Shown here: positions 17,454-25,959 of the stretch, one piece after another | How positions within the stretch are numbered: the first letter of the stretch is position 1 | Layout of the letters: each line of letters begins with the position of its first letter | The notes under the pieces: generated by a model | Databases searched by the model: none | What the model was told of the DNA's origin: nothing | The model's input: the letters and a program-made list of their open reading frames with translations, nothing else | Translations under genes and position numbers: made by a program | Assembly: GCA_020845895.1 (NCBI GenBank) | Contig: JADLEX010000045.1 | Location: forward strand, 21,253-85,252 | Direction: 5' to 3' | DNA: 64,000 nucleotides | From: Deltaproteobacteria bacterium | Lineage (GTDB): Bacteria > Lernaellota > Lernaellaia > JACKCT01

Positions 17454-18353
17454 ATGGAGTGGCTGAACTACCACCACCTGTTTTACTTCTACACCGTGGC
17501 GCGCGAGGGCGGCGTCACCGCGGCGGCGAATCGCCTTCTGCTCGCGCAGTCCACGCTGTCCGCGCAGATCGGCGAGCTCGAGGACCGGCTCGGCGCGCGG
17601 CTCTTCGAAAAGGTCGGTCGGCGGCTCGTGCTCACGCCGACGGGTCGCACGGTGATGCAGTACGCCGACGAGATCTTCGGCCTTGGCCGCGAGATGCTCG
17701 ACGTGGTGCGGGGCGGCGCGTCGAACAAGCCCCTGCCCTTCCTGGTCGGCGTCTCGGACGCGCTGCCCAAGCTGGTGGTCTATCAGCTCCTCGAGCCGGC
17801 GCTGCGCCTGCCGACGCCGGTGAGCCTCATTGTCACCGAGGGCAAGGTCGAGCCGCTGCTCGCCGACCTTGCGATCCACGCATTCGACATGGTGCTGTCC
17901 GACGCGCCCGCCGCCCCATACCTGAAGGTGCGTACGCACAACCGCCTTGTCGGTGATTGCCCCGTCAGCGTGCTCGGCACAGCATCACTCGCCGCGAAAT
18001 ACCGCCCGGGGTTTCCGCGTTCGCTGGACGGCGCGCCGTTCGTGATGCCGATGCCCGGCACCGCGCTACGCCGGTCGCTCGACCAGTGGTTCGACCAGAT
18101 GGCGATCGCGCCGGCCGTCGCGGCTCAAGTGGAGGACAGCGCGCTCGCGAAGGTCATGGGGGCCGCGGGAGTGGGATTGTTTTTCGCGCCATCGACCATC
18201 GAAACCGTCGTGCGCCGACAATTTCGCGCGCAGGTCGTGGGGCATATCGACGACGTGCGCGAGCGCTTTTACGTCATCACCGCCGACCGCAAGATCCGCC
18301 ACGTCGCGACGCAGGCCGTGGTGGAACGGGCGAAAGAGCGGAGCGAGGCATGA
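17454..18353 (+). CDS. nhaR: LysR-family transcriptional regulator, NhaR-like
   Basis: The 299-residue protein has a winged helix-turn-helix at residues 1-62. The opening MEWLNYHHLFYFYTVAREGG and the recognition region LAQSTLSAQIGELEDRLGARLFE are characteristic of NhaR, the Na+-responsive activator. The effector domain (about 90-295) follows the LysR pattern and keeps the NhaR-like SDAPAAPYLKVRTHN stretch. No antiporter or osmC-like target gene lies beside it, so its regulon is elsewhere or unknown. A perfect dyad upstream suggests autoregulation. Confidence 0.85.
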   Translation: MEWLNYHHLFYFYTVAREGGVTAAANRLLLAQSTLSAQIGELEDRLGARLFEKVGRRLVLTPTGRTVMQYADEIFGLGREMLDVVRGGASNKPLPFLVGVSDALPKLVVYQLLEPALRLPTPVSLIVTEGKVEPLLADLAIHAFDMVLSDAPAAPYLKVRTHNRLVGDCPVSVLGTASLAAKYRPGFPRSLDGAPFVMPMPGTALRRSLDQWFDQMAIAPAVAAQVEDSALAKVMGAAGVGLFFAPSTIETVVRRQFRAQVVGHIDDVRERFYVITADRKIRHVATQAVVERAKERSEA

Positions 18354-18409
18354 CGAACGGTTCGAGGCTCGCAAATTCGGAGTCGAAATCAGCGACGGAT
18401 TCACCAACT

Positions 18410-18991
18410 TCAAATTCGAGCGCGGAATTGGGCCAGGCTCGGCGAATGTTTCTCGGCCTGGGCGGGTCTCCATTTGGATCGAACGAATTCGGCCATCAAG
18501 GTGTTGTAAAGGGGACCTTCCACGAGTTCCCCCCGTTCCATCGCGACCAATCCCTCCCGAATGTTACGCCTTCCGGATCCCTTGGCGAGACGAAGTACCG
18601 TGGATTTGGGGACTGCCGCGCGTTCCGGCGCCCGGGGAAGCCGTCGAGATTGAACACCGAGAAAACTCGCGAACCGACTTCGATCCGCCAACAACCACGC
18701 TTCGACAGCCCGGACGGGTATCCGAAGAAGATGCGGCGGAGCAATCCGATGAACGCCGAGCAGGTTCTTCCGCAAGCGCGGAGCGCACTTAGCATCGTGA
18801 TCCAGATCCCTCAAGGCAATCCGGCGAACGGATGATGGCGTGCAACAGAAATCGACCAAGCGAGCGTCAACGAACGACTTTCCACCACCCAGCAACACTA
18901 AGCCGACACGAATGCTGAAGTCCTCCAGCACGCGTCGGAGGACTTCTTCGTCAAGCGTCCCTTCGACGAGGAGATTCACCATGGCCGTCAC
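18410..18991 (-). CDS. TOPRIM-type partner protein (DUF4276-like) of the AAA ATPase
   Basis: The roughly 193-residue protein begins, after the start, with VNLLVEGTLDEEVLRRVL, giving an acidic TOPRIM-like residue at E10. The paired acidic motif RDLDHD follows (D62, D64), then the conserved EAWLLAD segment near residue 90. These are hallmarks of small TOPRIM or DUF4276-like proteins encoded beside SMC/OLD-type ATPases in putative defence modules. GTG 18991 overlaps the ATPase stop (GTGA); ATG 18982 is the alternative start. The overlap implies translational coupling and a joint complex. Nuclease activity is inferred from the acidic residues and partner, not shown. Confidence 0.7.
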   Translation of the reverse strand: MTAMVNLLVEGTLDEEVLRRVLEDFSIRVGLVLLGGGKSFVDARLVDFCCTPSSVRRIALRDLDHDAKCAPRLRKNLLGVHRIAPPHLLRIPVRAVEAWLLADRSRFASFLGVQSRRLPRAPERAAVPKSTVLRLAKGSGRRNIREGLVAMERGELVEGPLYNTLMAEFVRSKWRPAQAEKHSPSLAQFRARI

Positions 18992-20148
18992 TGCGCCGGT
19001 GTGAAATTCGCCAGGTCGGCCACGTCTTTCGGCCTCGTCGCGCCGATCAGGACATCTCCGGTCGACGTGCCGCCGCGAATGAGTTCCGTCAGATGCGGGG
19101 CATCCAACAGACATCGCACAGTCGTGCCCTCGCGCGACGGCTCCAGAAAAAAGATTTCGCTGTGTGGGATGCCCGTATCGCCCAGGAGTTCTCGAGAGTG
19201 CGTACTCACGATCACCTGGCGTTTGCGTTTAGCCTGGGCGAGCTGAATGCGGGCGATCATCTGGGGGATGTGACGCACGACTTCTGAGTGAAGCGACAGC
19301 TCCGGCTCTTCCAGAAGAAGCGGGCCAGTTCCTTCGTACAGCGCCCAAAGGAATCCGATCAGTCGAAGCGTTCCGTCAGAAAACTGGTCCTCGTGCTGCC
19401 ATGCCCCGTGCTTTCTCCAATGCTCATATCTCGCTTTCAGATGAGGAACGCCCCAATTATCGCGTTCGAGATCCATCTCCTCAAACAGCGGGACGGCCCG
19501 CCGCAGCGCCTCGTTGATGGCACGCAATCGCGAACTTCGCGTTTTGTCCGGCACACCGGCCAGACTTTCGAGGAAGTCAGATCCATATGGATCACCCTTC
19601 ACCGGCTTCGCCCCGCGGTTCGGATCGCGAATCAGTTGGGGAACCACATGAAGATAACGGATGGTCCTCAGAAACTCCGGAATCTCCCGAAATTCCTTAT
19701 TCGCACTGACCTGCTCCAGAAACGTCTGCGTCAGTCGGGCCGGATCACTTTTGTCGTCCCGATTGGGCCTTTCTAGTACGGGTTCGCGACGATATCCGGC
19801 ACGAACGATTTCCCGTTTGACGATGGGCCGCTGGTTGTTGTCCTGACTGAAAGCGAGTTCGTATTTCCACTCTGGACTTTCGGCTTCCTCACCGAACTCG
19901 GCCATCAATTCGATGTCCGAATGTCGTCTCGCCGCGAGACAACGAATCTTTCCAGCGTCACCCCTCGACCCCACGGCCGCCTCAAGACCACCACCCGATC
20001 GCGTGAGATCTTGAAGAAAACGGAAGGCATCGAGGATATTCGACTTTCCCGAGGCATTGGGACCGACAAGAAAGGCTCGATTGCGGAGAACGAGGTCCGC
20101 TTCCCGAAAGTTCTTCCAGTTTTTCAGTCGAAGACGTGTGATTCTCAT
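18988..20148 (-). CDS. AAA ATPase of the RecF/SMC-like (AAA_21/OLD-related) family
   Basis: The 386-residue protein starts MRITRLRLKNWKNFREADL. It has a Walker A GPNASGKSN (29-37), an ABC-type signature FSDGTLRLIGFLWAL, a Walker B PLLLEEPELSLHSEVV and a switch STHSRELL near residue 330. The compact middle contains no long coiled coil. This is the ATPase half of systems such as OLD/Gabija/PARIS-like defence ATPases, or of housekeeping RecF-like proteins. The tight overlap with a TOPRIM-like gene favours the former. The pair appears less GC-rich than its flanks, consistent with acquisition. ATG 20148 has GAGGTGGGGC upstream. The phenotype is inferred. Confidence 0.82.
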   Translation of the reverse strand: MRITRLRLKNWKNFREADLVLRNRAFLVGPNASGKSNILDAFRFLQDLTRSGGGLEAAVGSRGDAGKIRCLAARRHSDIELMAEFGEEAESPEWKYELAFSQDNNQRPIVKREIVRAGYRREPVLERPNRDDKSDPARLTQTFLEQVSANKEFREIPEFLRTIRYLHVVPQLIRDPNRGAKPVKGDPYGSDFLESLAGVPDKTRSSRLRAINEALRRAVPLFEEMDLERDNWGVPHLKARYEHWRKHGAWQHEDQFSDGTLRLIGFLWALYEGTGPLLLEEPELSLHSEVVRHIPQMIARIQLAQAKRKRQVIVSTHSRELLGDTGIPHSEIFFLEPSREGTTVRCLLDAPHLTELIRGGTSTGDVLIGATRPKDVADLANFTPAQ

Positions 20149-20171
20149 GCCCCACCTCGTACCGAAGAACC

Positions 20172-22001
20172 TTACTCCACGGTCACGCTCTTGGCCAGAT
20201 TGCGCGGCTGATCGACGTCGGTGCCTTGCAGATCGGCGATGTGGTACGCGAGCAATTGCAGCGGCAGCACCGTGAGAATCGGCGAGAGCAGCTCGTCGCA
20301 CGGCGGGATCTCGATCAGCCGGTCCACGCGTCCGTGCAGCGAGTGCCGCCCGCGCGTGACGATGGCGAAGAGCTTGCCGCCGCGCGCCCGGGCTTCTTCC
20401 AGATTCGAGAGCATTTTTTCGTACACGCGCGACGCCGGCGCGATGGCGACGATAAGCATCTCCTCGTCGATCAGCGCGATCGGCCCGTGCTTCATCTCGC
20501 CCGCCGCGTAACCTTCTGCATGGAGGTAGCTGATCTCCTTGAGCTTGAGCGCACCTTCCATCGCAATCCAGTGATTGGCGTGGCGGCCGATGAACAGATA
20601 GCCCCGCATGTTGCGCGACCACCGCGCGATCTCCCGCACCTGCGGCTCCGACGCCAGCACTTCCTGCAGCCGGATCGGCATGTGCGACATTTCTTCCAGC
20701 AGTTCCTTGGCGCGCTTTTGTGACAGGTTGCCGTTGCGTCGGCCGAGCCAGATCGAGATGAGCAGCAGCACGGCGACCTGCGTGATGAACGCCTTGGTCG
20801 AGGCGACGCCGATCTCGGGGCCGGCGTGCGTGTAACAGACGCCGTCGGCGGTGCGGGCGATGGTCGACTCCGGTACGTTGCACACGGCGATCGACTGGGC
20901 ACCCCGACGCTTCACCTCGCGCAGCGCGGCGAGGGTGTCCGCCGTCTCGCCGCTTTGCGAAACGGCGATCGCCAGCGTCCCCGGTTCAACGATGGGGTCG
21001 CGGTAGCGGTACTCACTCGCGAGATCGACCTCGCAGGGAATTCCCGCGATGGATTCGATGTAGTAGCGCCCGATCTGCGCGGCGTGCCCCGCGGTGCCGC
21101 ATGCGAGCAGCACGATGCGCTGCACCTCCGTCGCATTGATCGCTTCCAGCCCGCCTCCGTCAAAGACCACGTCACCTTCGGGCACCTGGAAACGATCCTC
21201 CATCGCCGAGATGAACGCGCGGGGCTGCTCGTGGATCTCCTTGTGCATGAAGTGCTTGTGGCCTTCTTTCTCCGCGGCCACGGGATTCATGTCGATCGTC
21301 TTCACAACATGCTGCTGGGGAGTGCCGTCGAGCTTCCAGACCTGGACGCCCTCGCGGCGCACGAGGGCGATGTCGTCGTCCTCCAGATAGATCACGCGGT
21401 TCGTGTAACGCAGCAGCGCGGGCACGTCCGACGCGATAAAGTTTTCGCCTTCGCCGATGCCGAGGATGAGCGGGCTCGATTTGCGCGCGGCAATGATCTG
21501 ATCGGGCTCGGTGGGGCTGACGACGAGCAGCGCATAGACGCCCTCGACGCGCGAGAGCGCCTCGCGCACGGCGTCGAGCAAGCCGAGGCCGCGCGAGCGC
21601 GCGATGTCGATCAGGTGCGCCACGAGTTCAGTGTCCGTCTCGCTCTTGATGTCACGACCGGCGGCGACGAACTCCTCGCGGAGCTCGGTGTGGTTCTCGA
21701 TGATGCCGTTATGGACGATGGCGACGCCGTTGACGACGTGCGGGTGTGCATTGTGTTCGGTCGGCGCGCCGTGAGTTGCCCAACGGGTGTGGCCGACGCC
21801 CACCTGGCTCGTCATCGGGTCGTCGCGCAGGCTCATTTCGAGGTTGACCAGCTTACCGACGCTGCGGCGCAGCAGGATCTCGCCGTCGCCCAGCAACGCC
21901 ACGCCCGCCGAGTCGTACCCCCGGTACTCGAGCTTGCGCAGCCCTTCCATCAGAACGTCCACCGAGTTGCGGTGGCCGATATATCCCACAATTCCGCACA
22001 T
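20172..22001 (-). CDS. glmS: Glutamine-fructose-6-phosphate aminotransferase (isomerizing)
   Basis: The 609-residue enzyme makes glucosamine-6-phosphate, the first committed step toward UDP-GlcNAc, peptidoglycan and lipopolysaccharide. N-terminal glutaminase: Cys2 nucleophile in MCGIVGYIG, then YDSAGVAL, RWATHG and NGIIENH. Two SIS domains follow: LACGTAGHAAQIGRYYIE near residue 300, SQSGETADTLAALR, and EGALKLKEISYLHAEGYAAG near 485. The C-terminus NLAKSVTVE is intact. Length equals that of the E. coli enzyme. ATG 22001 follows GAAGGGAG. No glmS ribozyme-like leader was recognised. Confidence 0.97.
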   Translation of the reverse strand: MCGIVGYIGHRNSVDVLMEGLRKLEYRGYDSAGVALLGDGEILLRRSVGKLVNLEMSLRDDPMTSQVGVGHTRWATHGAPTEHNAHPHVVNGVAIVHNGIIENHTELREEFVAAGRDIKSETDTELVAHLIDIARSRGLGLLDAVREALSRVEGVYALLVVSPTEPDQIIAARKSSPLILGIGEGENFIASDVPALLRYTNRVIYLEDDDIALVRREGVQVWKLDGTPQQHVVKTIDMNPVAAEKEGHKHFMHKEIHEQPRAFISAMEDRFQVPEGDVVFDGGGLEAINATEVQRIVLLACGTAGHAAQIGRYYIESIAGIPCEVDLASEYRYRDPIVEPGTLAIAVSQSGETADTLAALREVKRRGAQSIAVCNVPESTIARTADGVCYTHAGPEIGVASTKAFITQVAVLLLISIWLGRRNGNLSQKRAKELLEEMSHMPIRLQEVLASEPQVREIARWSRNMRGYLFIGRHANHWIAMEGALKLKEISYLHAEGYAAGEMKHGPIALIDEEMLIVAIAPASRVYEKMLSNLEEARARGGKLFAIVTRGRHSLHGRVDRLIEIPPCDELLSPILTVLPLQLLAYHIADLQGTDVDQPRNLAKSVTVE

Positions 22002-22344
22002 CTTCGGCTCCCTTCGCCGTAACCGTTTCGCACTGGCCGGATTTGGCGACAATCTACCACGCCGGTCGCCGACCCGATAGAACCTGCGTGAGATGACTCC
22101 ATGAAATCGGCTCTTTTCCGGGTGGACTTGACGCGGGCGCGGCCAATTTTCTCCGTCCTAGCCTCTACGACCCGGATCTGTGGATTGGGTTACAAATTCA
22201 GACCCCGTGAACGATCGGTTTCCGCGCACGCGGATTCCGCGGACTTCGCCCGGAAGCGCGAACGCAATTTACGGAACGGCGGAATTTCCCTAAGATGCCG
22301 CATTCCATCGAGATCCCCAGAATATCGAGGCTTCCTGACCGGCG
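22002..22344. other. Divergent intergenic region glmS / mla operon
   Basis: A 343-base spacer that should hold both promoters. A plausible one toward mlaE is listed separately. No small gene with a good ribosome site and no clear hairpin terminator was seen. Confidence 0.45.
22268..22296 (+). promoter_or_regulatory. Candidate promoter of the mla operon
   Basis: TTTACG (22268-22273) and TAAGAT (22291-22296), each matching sigma70 consensus at four of six positions, are separated by 17 bases. They end 48 bases before the mlaE start codon. Confidence 0.35.
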
Positions 22345-23505
22345 ATGGCAAAGCGCAAGTCCATCATCCCCGATGAGTCCGCCACCTACGAATTCGCCGT
22401 GGACGACGCGACGGGGTCCGAGAAACGCATCCGGATCGGCGGGCGGCTCTCGATCACCAACGCCCATCGCGTGCATCTGGATCTCGTCCACGCCCTGGAG
22501 CGGTCGCCGTACCGGCGGCTCGTCATCGATCTGACGAACCTCGTCTACATCGACGGGGCGGGCGCGGCGGTGCTGGTCGAATCGCAGCGTTCGTGCCGTC
22601 AGGCCGGCGCGGAATTCGACCTGATCGGACTACGCGGCGATGTCGAGGGGCTGCTGTCGCTGGTCGACCGCGCCAAGCTGTCGGAACTCAAAAAGATCGC
22701 CGCGCCCAAACAGACCAGCGTTCCCGTCGAGATCGGCGAAAAAACGCTCGACCTGCTGACCGACATCCGAAAGATGTTCGTGTTTGTCGGCGACGCGACG
22801 CTGGCGCTCACGCACTCCGCGTTGCACCCCGGCAGCGTGCGCTGGCGGGAAACGCTCTACTACATGGAGCGTGCCGGAGCCGACGCCCTTCCCATCGTCG
22901 GGCTCATCTCGCTCCTGATGGGCATGATTCTCGGGTTTCAGGCGGTGCTTCAACTGTCGCAGTTCGGCGCGAACATTTTTTGCGCGGACCTCGTCGGCCT
23001 GTCCGTGCTGCGTGAACTCGGTCCGCTCATGACGTGCATTCTCGTCGCGGGCCGGTCGGGTTCGGCCTTCGCCGCGGAGATCGGCACGATGAAGGTGAGC
23101 GAGGAGGTTGACGCGCTCGCCACGATGGGATTCGACCCGGTGCGTTTTCTCGTCGTGCCGAAGGTGGTCGCCCTCGTGCTCATGGTTCCGTTGCTCACCC
23201 TCTACGCCGATTTTCTCGGCCTCATCGGCGGCATGATCGTCGGCACCACGCAAGGCGGAGTCACGCTCAGCGCGTACGTCGCGCAAAGCTACGAGGCGAT
23301 CGGGCTGTGGGATATCGCCCAGGGATTGATCAAGTGCACGGTGTTCGCGATGATTATTGCCCTCGTGGGGTGCATGCGCGGTTTTCAGGTGCGCGGCGGC
23401 GCGGCCAGCGTGGGGCAGTACACCACCAGCGCGGTCGTGACGGGAATATTCCTCATCATCGTGGCCGACGCGGTCTTTACCGTGCTGTTCACGTATTTCG
23501 GATGA
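22345..23505 (+). CDS. mlaE: MlaE-type ABC permease fused to an N-terminal STAS domain
   Basis: The 386-residue inner-membrane permease belongs to an Mla/MCE-type phospholipid transporter. Residues about 25-110 form a STAS domain (IGGRLSITNAH, then LVIDLTNLVYIDGAGAAVLVE). In E. coli this role is played by the separate MlaB protein, so here MlaB is fused to MlaE. The permease part (about 150-386) has the family motifs GFQAVLQLSQFGA, LRELGPLMTCILVAGRSGSA and EIGTMKVSEEVDALATMGFDP. It leads a four-gene operon with short spacing (mlaF starts four bases after the stop). Confidence 0.92.
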   Translation: MAKRKSIIPDESATYEFAVDDATGSEKRIRIGGRLSITNAHRVHLDLVHALERSPYRRLVIDLTNLVYIDGAGAAVLVESQRSCRQAGAEFDLIGLRGDVEGLLSLVDRAKLSELKKIAAPKQTSVPVEIGEKTLDLLTDIRKMFVFVGDATLALTHSALHPGSVRWRETLYYMERAGADALPIVGLISLLMGMILGFQAVLQLSQFGANIFCADLVGLSVLRELGPLMTCILVAGRSGSAFAAEIGTMKVSEEVDALATMGFDPVRFLVVPKVVALVLMVPLLTLYADFLGLIGGMIVGTTQGGVTLSAYVAQSYEAIGLWDIAQGLIKCTVFAMIIALVGCMRGFQVRGGAASVGQYTTSAVVTGIFLIIVADAVFTVLFTYFG

Positions 23506-23509
23506 CTCG

Positions 23510-24337
23510 ATGACCGCGGCGGTCGAAACGACAAAAACCAACGGAATCGTCACGGGCGTGCTCGACCCTCCGCCGGGCAAGGCCGTCATTCAGGTCCGCG
23601 ATCTGGTGGTGCGTTACGGGTCCGCGACGATTCTGAACGGCGTGACGTTTGACGTGTACGAAGGCGAAATCTTCGTCATTCTCGGCGGATCTGGCTGCGG
23701 GAAATCGACGCTGCTGCGGCAGATCATCGGGCTCGAACGGCCGTATTCGGGGCAGATCCTGATCGACGGCGAGGATCTTGCCCAGGCCGAAGGCGACGAC
23801 CGCGAACGGATCCTGCGAAAGGTCGGCATCCTGTTTCAATCCGGCGCCTTGTTCGGCTCCATGACGCTCGCCCAGAACATCGCCCTGCCGCTGCGCGAAT
23901 ACACCGACCTATCGCCCGACGTGATCGATATCCTCGTGCGCATGAAGCTCGACATGGTGAATCTGCACGGCTTCGAGAACCATTTGCCCAACGAAATTTC
24001 GGGCGGCATGAAAAAACGCGCGGGACTCGCGCGCGCGATGGCACTCGATCCGAGGCTTCTGTTTTGCGACGAGCCGTCGGCGGGGCTCGATCCGATTTCG
24101 TCGGTCGAACTCGACAACATGCTCATGCAGCTTTCCAAGTCCCTGGGCATCACGATCGTGGTGGTCACGCACGAACTGGCGTCGATTTTCACCATCGCGC
24201 AACGCGTCATCATGCTCGACAAATCGGTCCGCAACATCATCGCGACGGGGACGCCGGAAGCCCTGCGCGACCATCACACGCACCCCTTCGTCCGCGACTT
24301 TTTCAATCGGCAGTCGCTGCACACCAAGGGTGCCTAG
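23510..24337 (+). CDS. mlaF: MlaF-type ABC transporter ATP-binding protein
   Basis: The 275-residue cytoplasmic ATPase drives the MlaE permease. Walker A GGSGCGKST (near residue 62), Q-loop FQSGALFGSM, signature ISGGMKKRAGLARA, Walker B LLFCDEPSAGLDP and switch VVTHEL are all intact. An N-terminal extension of about 25 residues precedes the domain. The order permease, ATPase, MCE protein, lipoprotein is typical of MCE transport operons. Confidence 0.95.
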   Translation: MTAAVETTKTNGIVTGVLDPPPGKAVIQVRDLVVRYGSATILNGVTFDVYEGEIFVILGGSGCGKSTLLRQIIGLERPYSGQILIDGEDLAQAEGDDRERILRKVGILFQSGALFGSMTLAQNIALPLREYTDLSPDVIDILVRMKLDMVNLHGFENHLPNEISGGMKKRAGLARAMALDPRLLFCDEPSAGLDPISSVELDNMLMQLSKSLGITIVVVTHELASIFTIAQRVIMLDKSVRNIIATGTPEALRDHHTHPFVRDFFNRQSLHTKGA

Positions 24338-24357
24338 CACCGGGAGAAGCCGACGGC

Positions 24358-25290
24358 ATGTCGACGGAAGCGCACAAATTCAAGGTGGGACTGTTCGTCA
24401 TCGGCGGGACGCTGATCCTCGTCGGCGCGCTGATCTGGCTGGGAGCGTCGAAGTTCCTGTCCGAGACGCGGCTCTACGTCACGTATTTCGACGAGACGGT
24501 GCAGGGGCTCGAGGTCGGATCGCCGGTCAAGTTCATGGGCGTGGTCGTCGGCGCGGTGAAGGACATCAAGGTCGCACCCGACGGCCGCATGATCGAGGTC
24601 GTCATGGAGACCGACAAGACCATGCAGGCCGAGCCTGACATGCGCGCGCAGCTCGCCATGGCGGGTATTACGGGCATGAAATTCGTCGAGATCACCCGGG
24701 CGCCCGAGTCCGCACCCATCGCCATCGACTTCAAGCCGACGCACGAATACCTGCCGGCACGCGCGTCGTCGACCGCCGAGCTCTTCGCCGCGGTACAGAA
24801 CGTCTACGAGAAAGTCATGGGCGTCGATTTCGAGGGGATCAGCGACGAGGTGAAGGGCAGCTTCATGTCCATTTCGGGCCGCATGAACGATCCCAAGATC
24901 GATCGGCTGCTCGAAGCCCTGGCGGGGACGGCCGAGCGGGTGCGGTATCTGGCCGAAAAGAAGGAAACCGAAAACTCGATCGACGAAATGGAGCAGGCGC
25001 TCGGACAGCTCCGGCTATTGGTCCAGAGCCTGACCAAGCAGATCGAAGCCGTGAATCTCGCGCAAACCTTCGAGGGCGTCGATCTGGCCGTATCGAATCT
25101 GAACAACATTATCGACCGCATGGACAACGAGATGGCCGCGGTGCTCATCAACCTGCGCCGCACCACCGACAACCTCGCGCGCATTACCGAAAAGATCAGC
25201 GAGGACCCGGCGCAGACTCTGCTTTCGGAGCCGCCGCCCGAACGCGTGGTGTCGCCCCGAGGACTCGCCGACGAGGAGAAACCCCAATGA
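24358..25290 (+). CDS. mlaD: MlaD/MCE-domain periplasmic substrate-binding protein
   Basis: The 310-residue protein has an N-terminal membrane anchor (VGLFVIGGTLILVGALIWLG, about residues 9-28). An MCE domain follows (about 38-120, including VQGLEVGSPVKFMGVVVGAV), then a predicted helical region to the C-terminus (about 150-290). MCE proteins form hexameric rings that bind phospholipids between inner and outer membrane. ATG 24358 is chosen; a longer upstream frame overlaps mlaF. Its stop overlaps the next start by ATGA, showing translational coupling. Confidence 0.92.
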   Translation: MSTEAHKFKVGLFVIGGTLILVGALIWLGASKFLSETRLYVTYFDETVQGLEVGSPVKFMGVVVGAVKDIKVAPDGRMIEVVMETDKTMQAEPDMRAQLAMAGITGMKFVEITRAPESAPIAIDFKPTHEYLPARASSTAELFAAVQNVYEKVMGVDFEGISDEVKGSFMSISGRMNDPKIDRLLEALAGTAERVRYLAEKKETENSIDEMEQALGQLRLLVQSLTKQIEAVNLAQTFEGVDLAVSNLNNIIDRMDNEMAAVLINLRRTTDNLARITEKISEDPAQTLLSEPPPERVVSPRGLADEEKPQ

Positions 25291-25949
25291 CCAGGCGCCC
25301 CGCGATCATTCCCGCCGTCGTTGCCGCGACCATCTTCGCGTTCGCGGCCGGCTGCTTCAACGTGACGCGCGACTACCAGGAAAAATTCTACTACCAGCTC
25401 GAATACAACCCGCCCGCCGTGTCGGGCCCGGCGTTCGACACTGTCGTGGTGCGTGTCGGATCGTTTCAGGTCGCGCCGTCGTACCAGTCCCAGAAAATCC
25501 TGTATTCGACGAGCAAGCGCAAACGCAAGCCGTACGAATACCACCTGTGGATCGTGAACCCGGGCGACATGATCGCCGATCTGCTCGTGCGGGACATGAT
25601 CGAAGCGAAACAATACCGCGCCGTGGTCGACGTGCGCAGCTCGATCAATCCCGATTACGAGATCGAGGGCATCATCGACGAGATCTACGAGAAGGACGAC
25701 AACGACACGTGGTTTTCGGTGCTCCAGATGCGCGTGATTCTCATGTCGCATCAGGGCGGGAAAAAGTCCGTGCTCTTCCAGCGCAACTACCGCGAATCGC
25801 ATCAGGCCGAAACACACACGCCGGAGTCGGTGGTTACCGCGATGAGCGCGGCGACGAAGATTCTCTCGTCGAAGATTCAGGCGGACGTGAGTGCGGCTGT
25901 CGCCGACCACGAGGCGAAGAAAGCGTCCGAAGTCGCGGCGACGCCGTGA
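25287..25949 (+). CDS. ABC-transport auxiliary lipoprotein (PqiC/MlaA-operon type)
   Basis: The 220-residue lipoprotein has a signal helix (IIPAVVAATIFAFAAGC, lipobox AAGC, Cys22). An alpha/beta domain follows with FYYQLEY, VRVGSFQVAPSYQSQKILYS and YRESHQAETHTPESVVTAMS. These features match PqiC-like ABC_trans_aux proteins, which connect MCE tunnels to the outer membrane. The start overlaps the mlaD stop (ATGA), so it is the last member of this operon. No MlaC or MlaA homologue is encoded nearby. Confidence 0.82.
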   Translation: MTRRPAIIPAVVAATIFAFAAGCFNVTRDYQEKFYYQLEYNPPAVSGPAFDTVVVRVGSFQVAPSYQSQKILYSTSKRKRKPYEYHLWIVNPGDMIADLLVRDMIEAKQYRAVVDVRSSINPDYEIEGIIDEIYEKDDNDTWFSVLQMRVILMSHQGGKKSVLFQRNYRESHQAETHTPESVVTAMSAATKILSSKIQADVSAAVADHEAKKASEVAATP

Positions 25950-25959
25950 CGGGCGCGCC

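Noticed and set aside
22002..22344. Possible glmS ribozyme/riboswitch upstream of glmS
   Set aside because: No conserved ribozyme core or pairing pattern could be seen in the leader.
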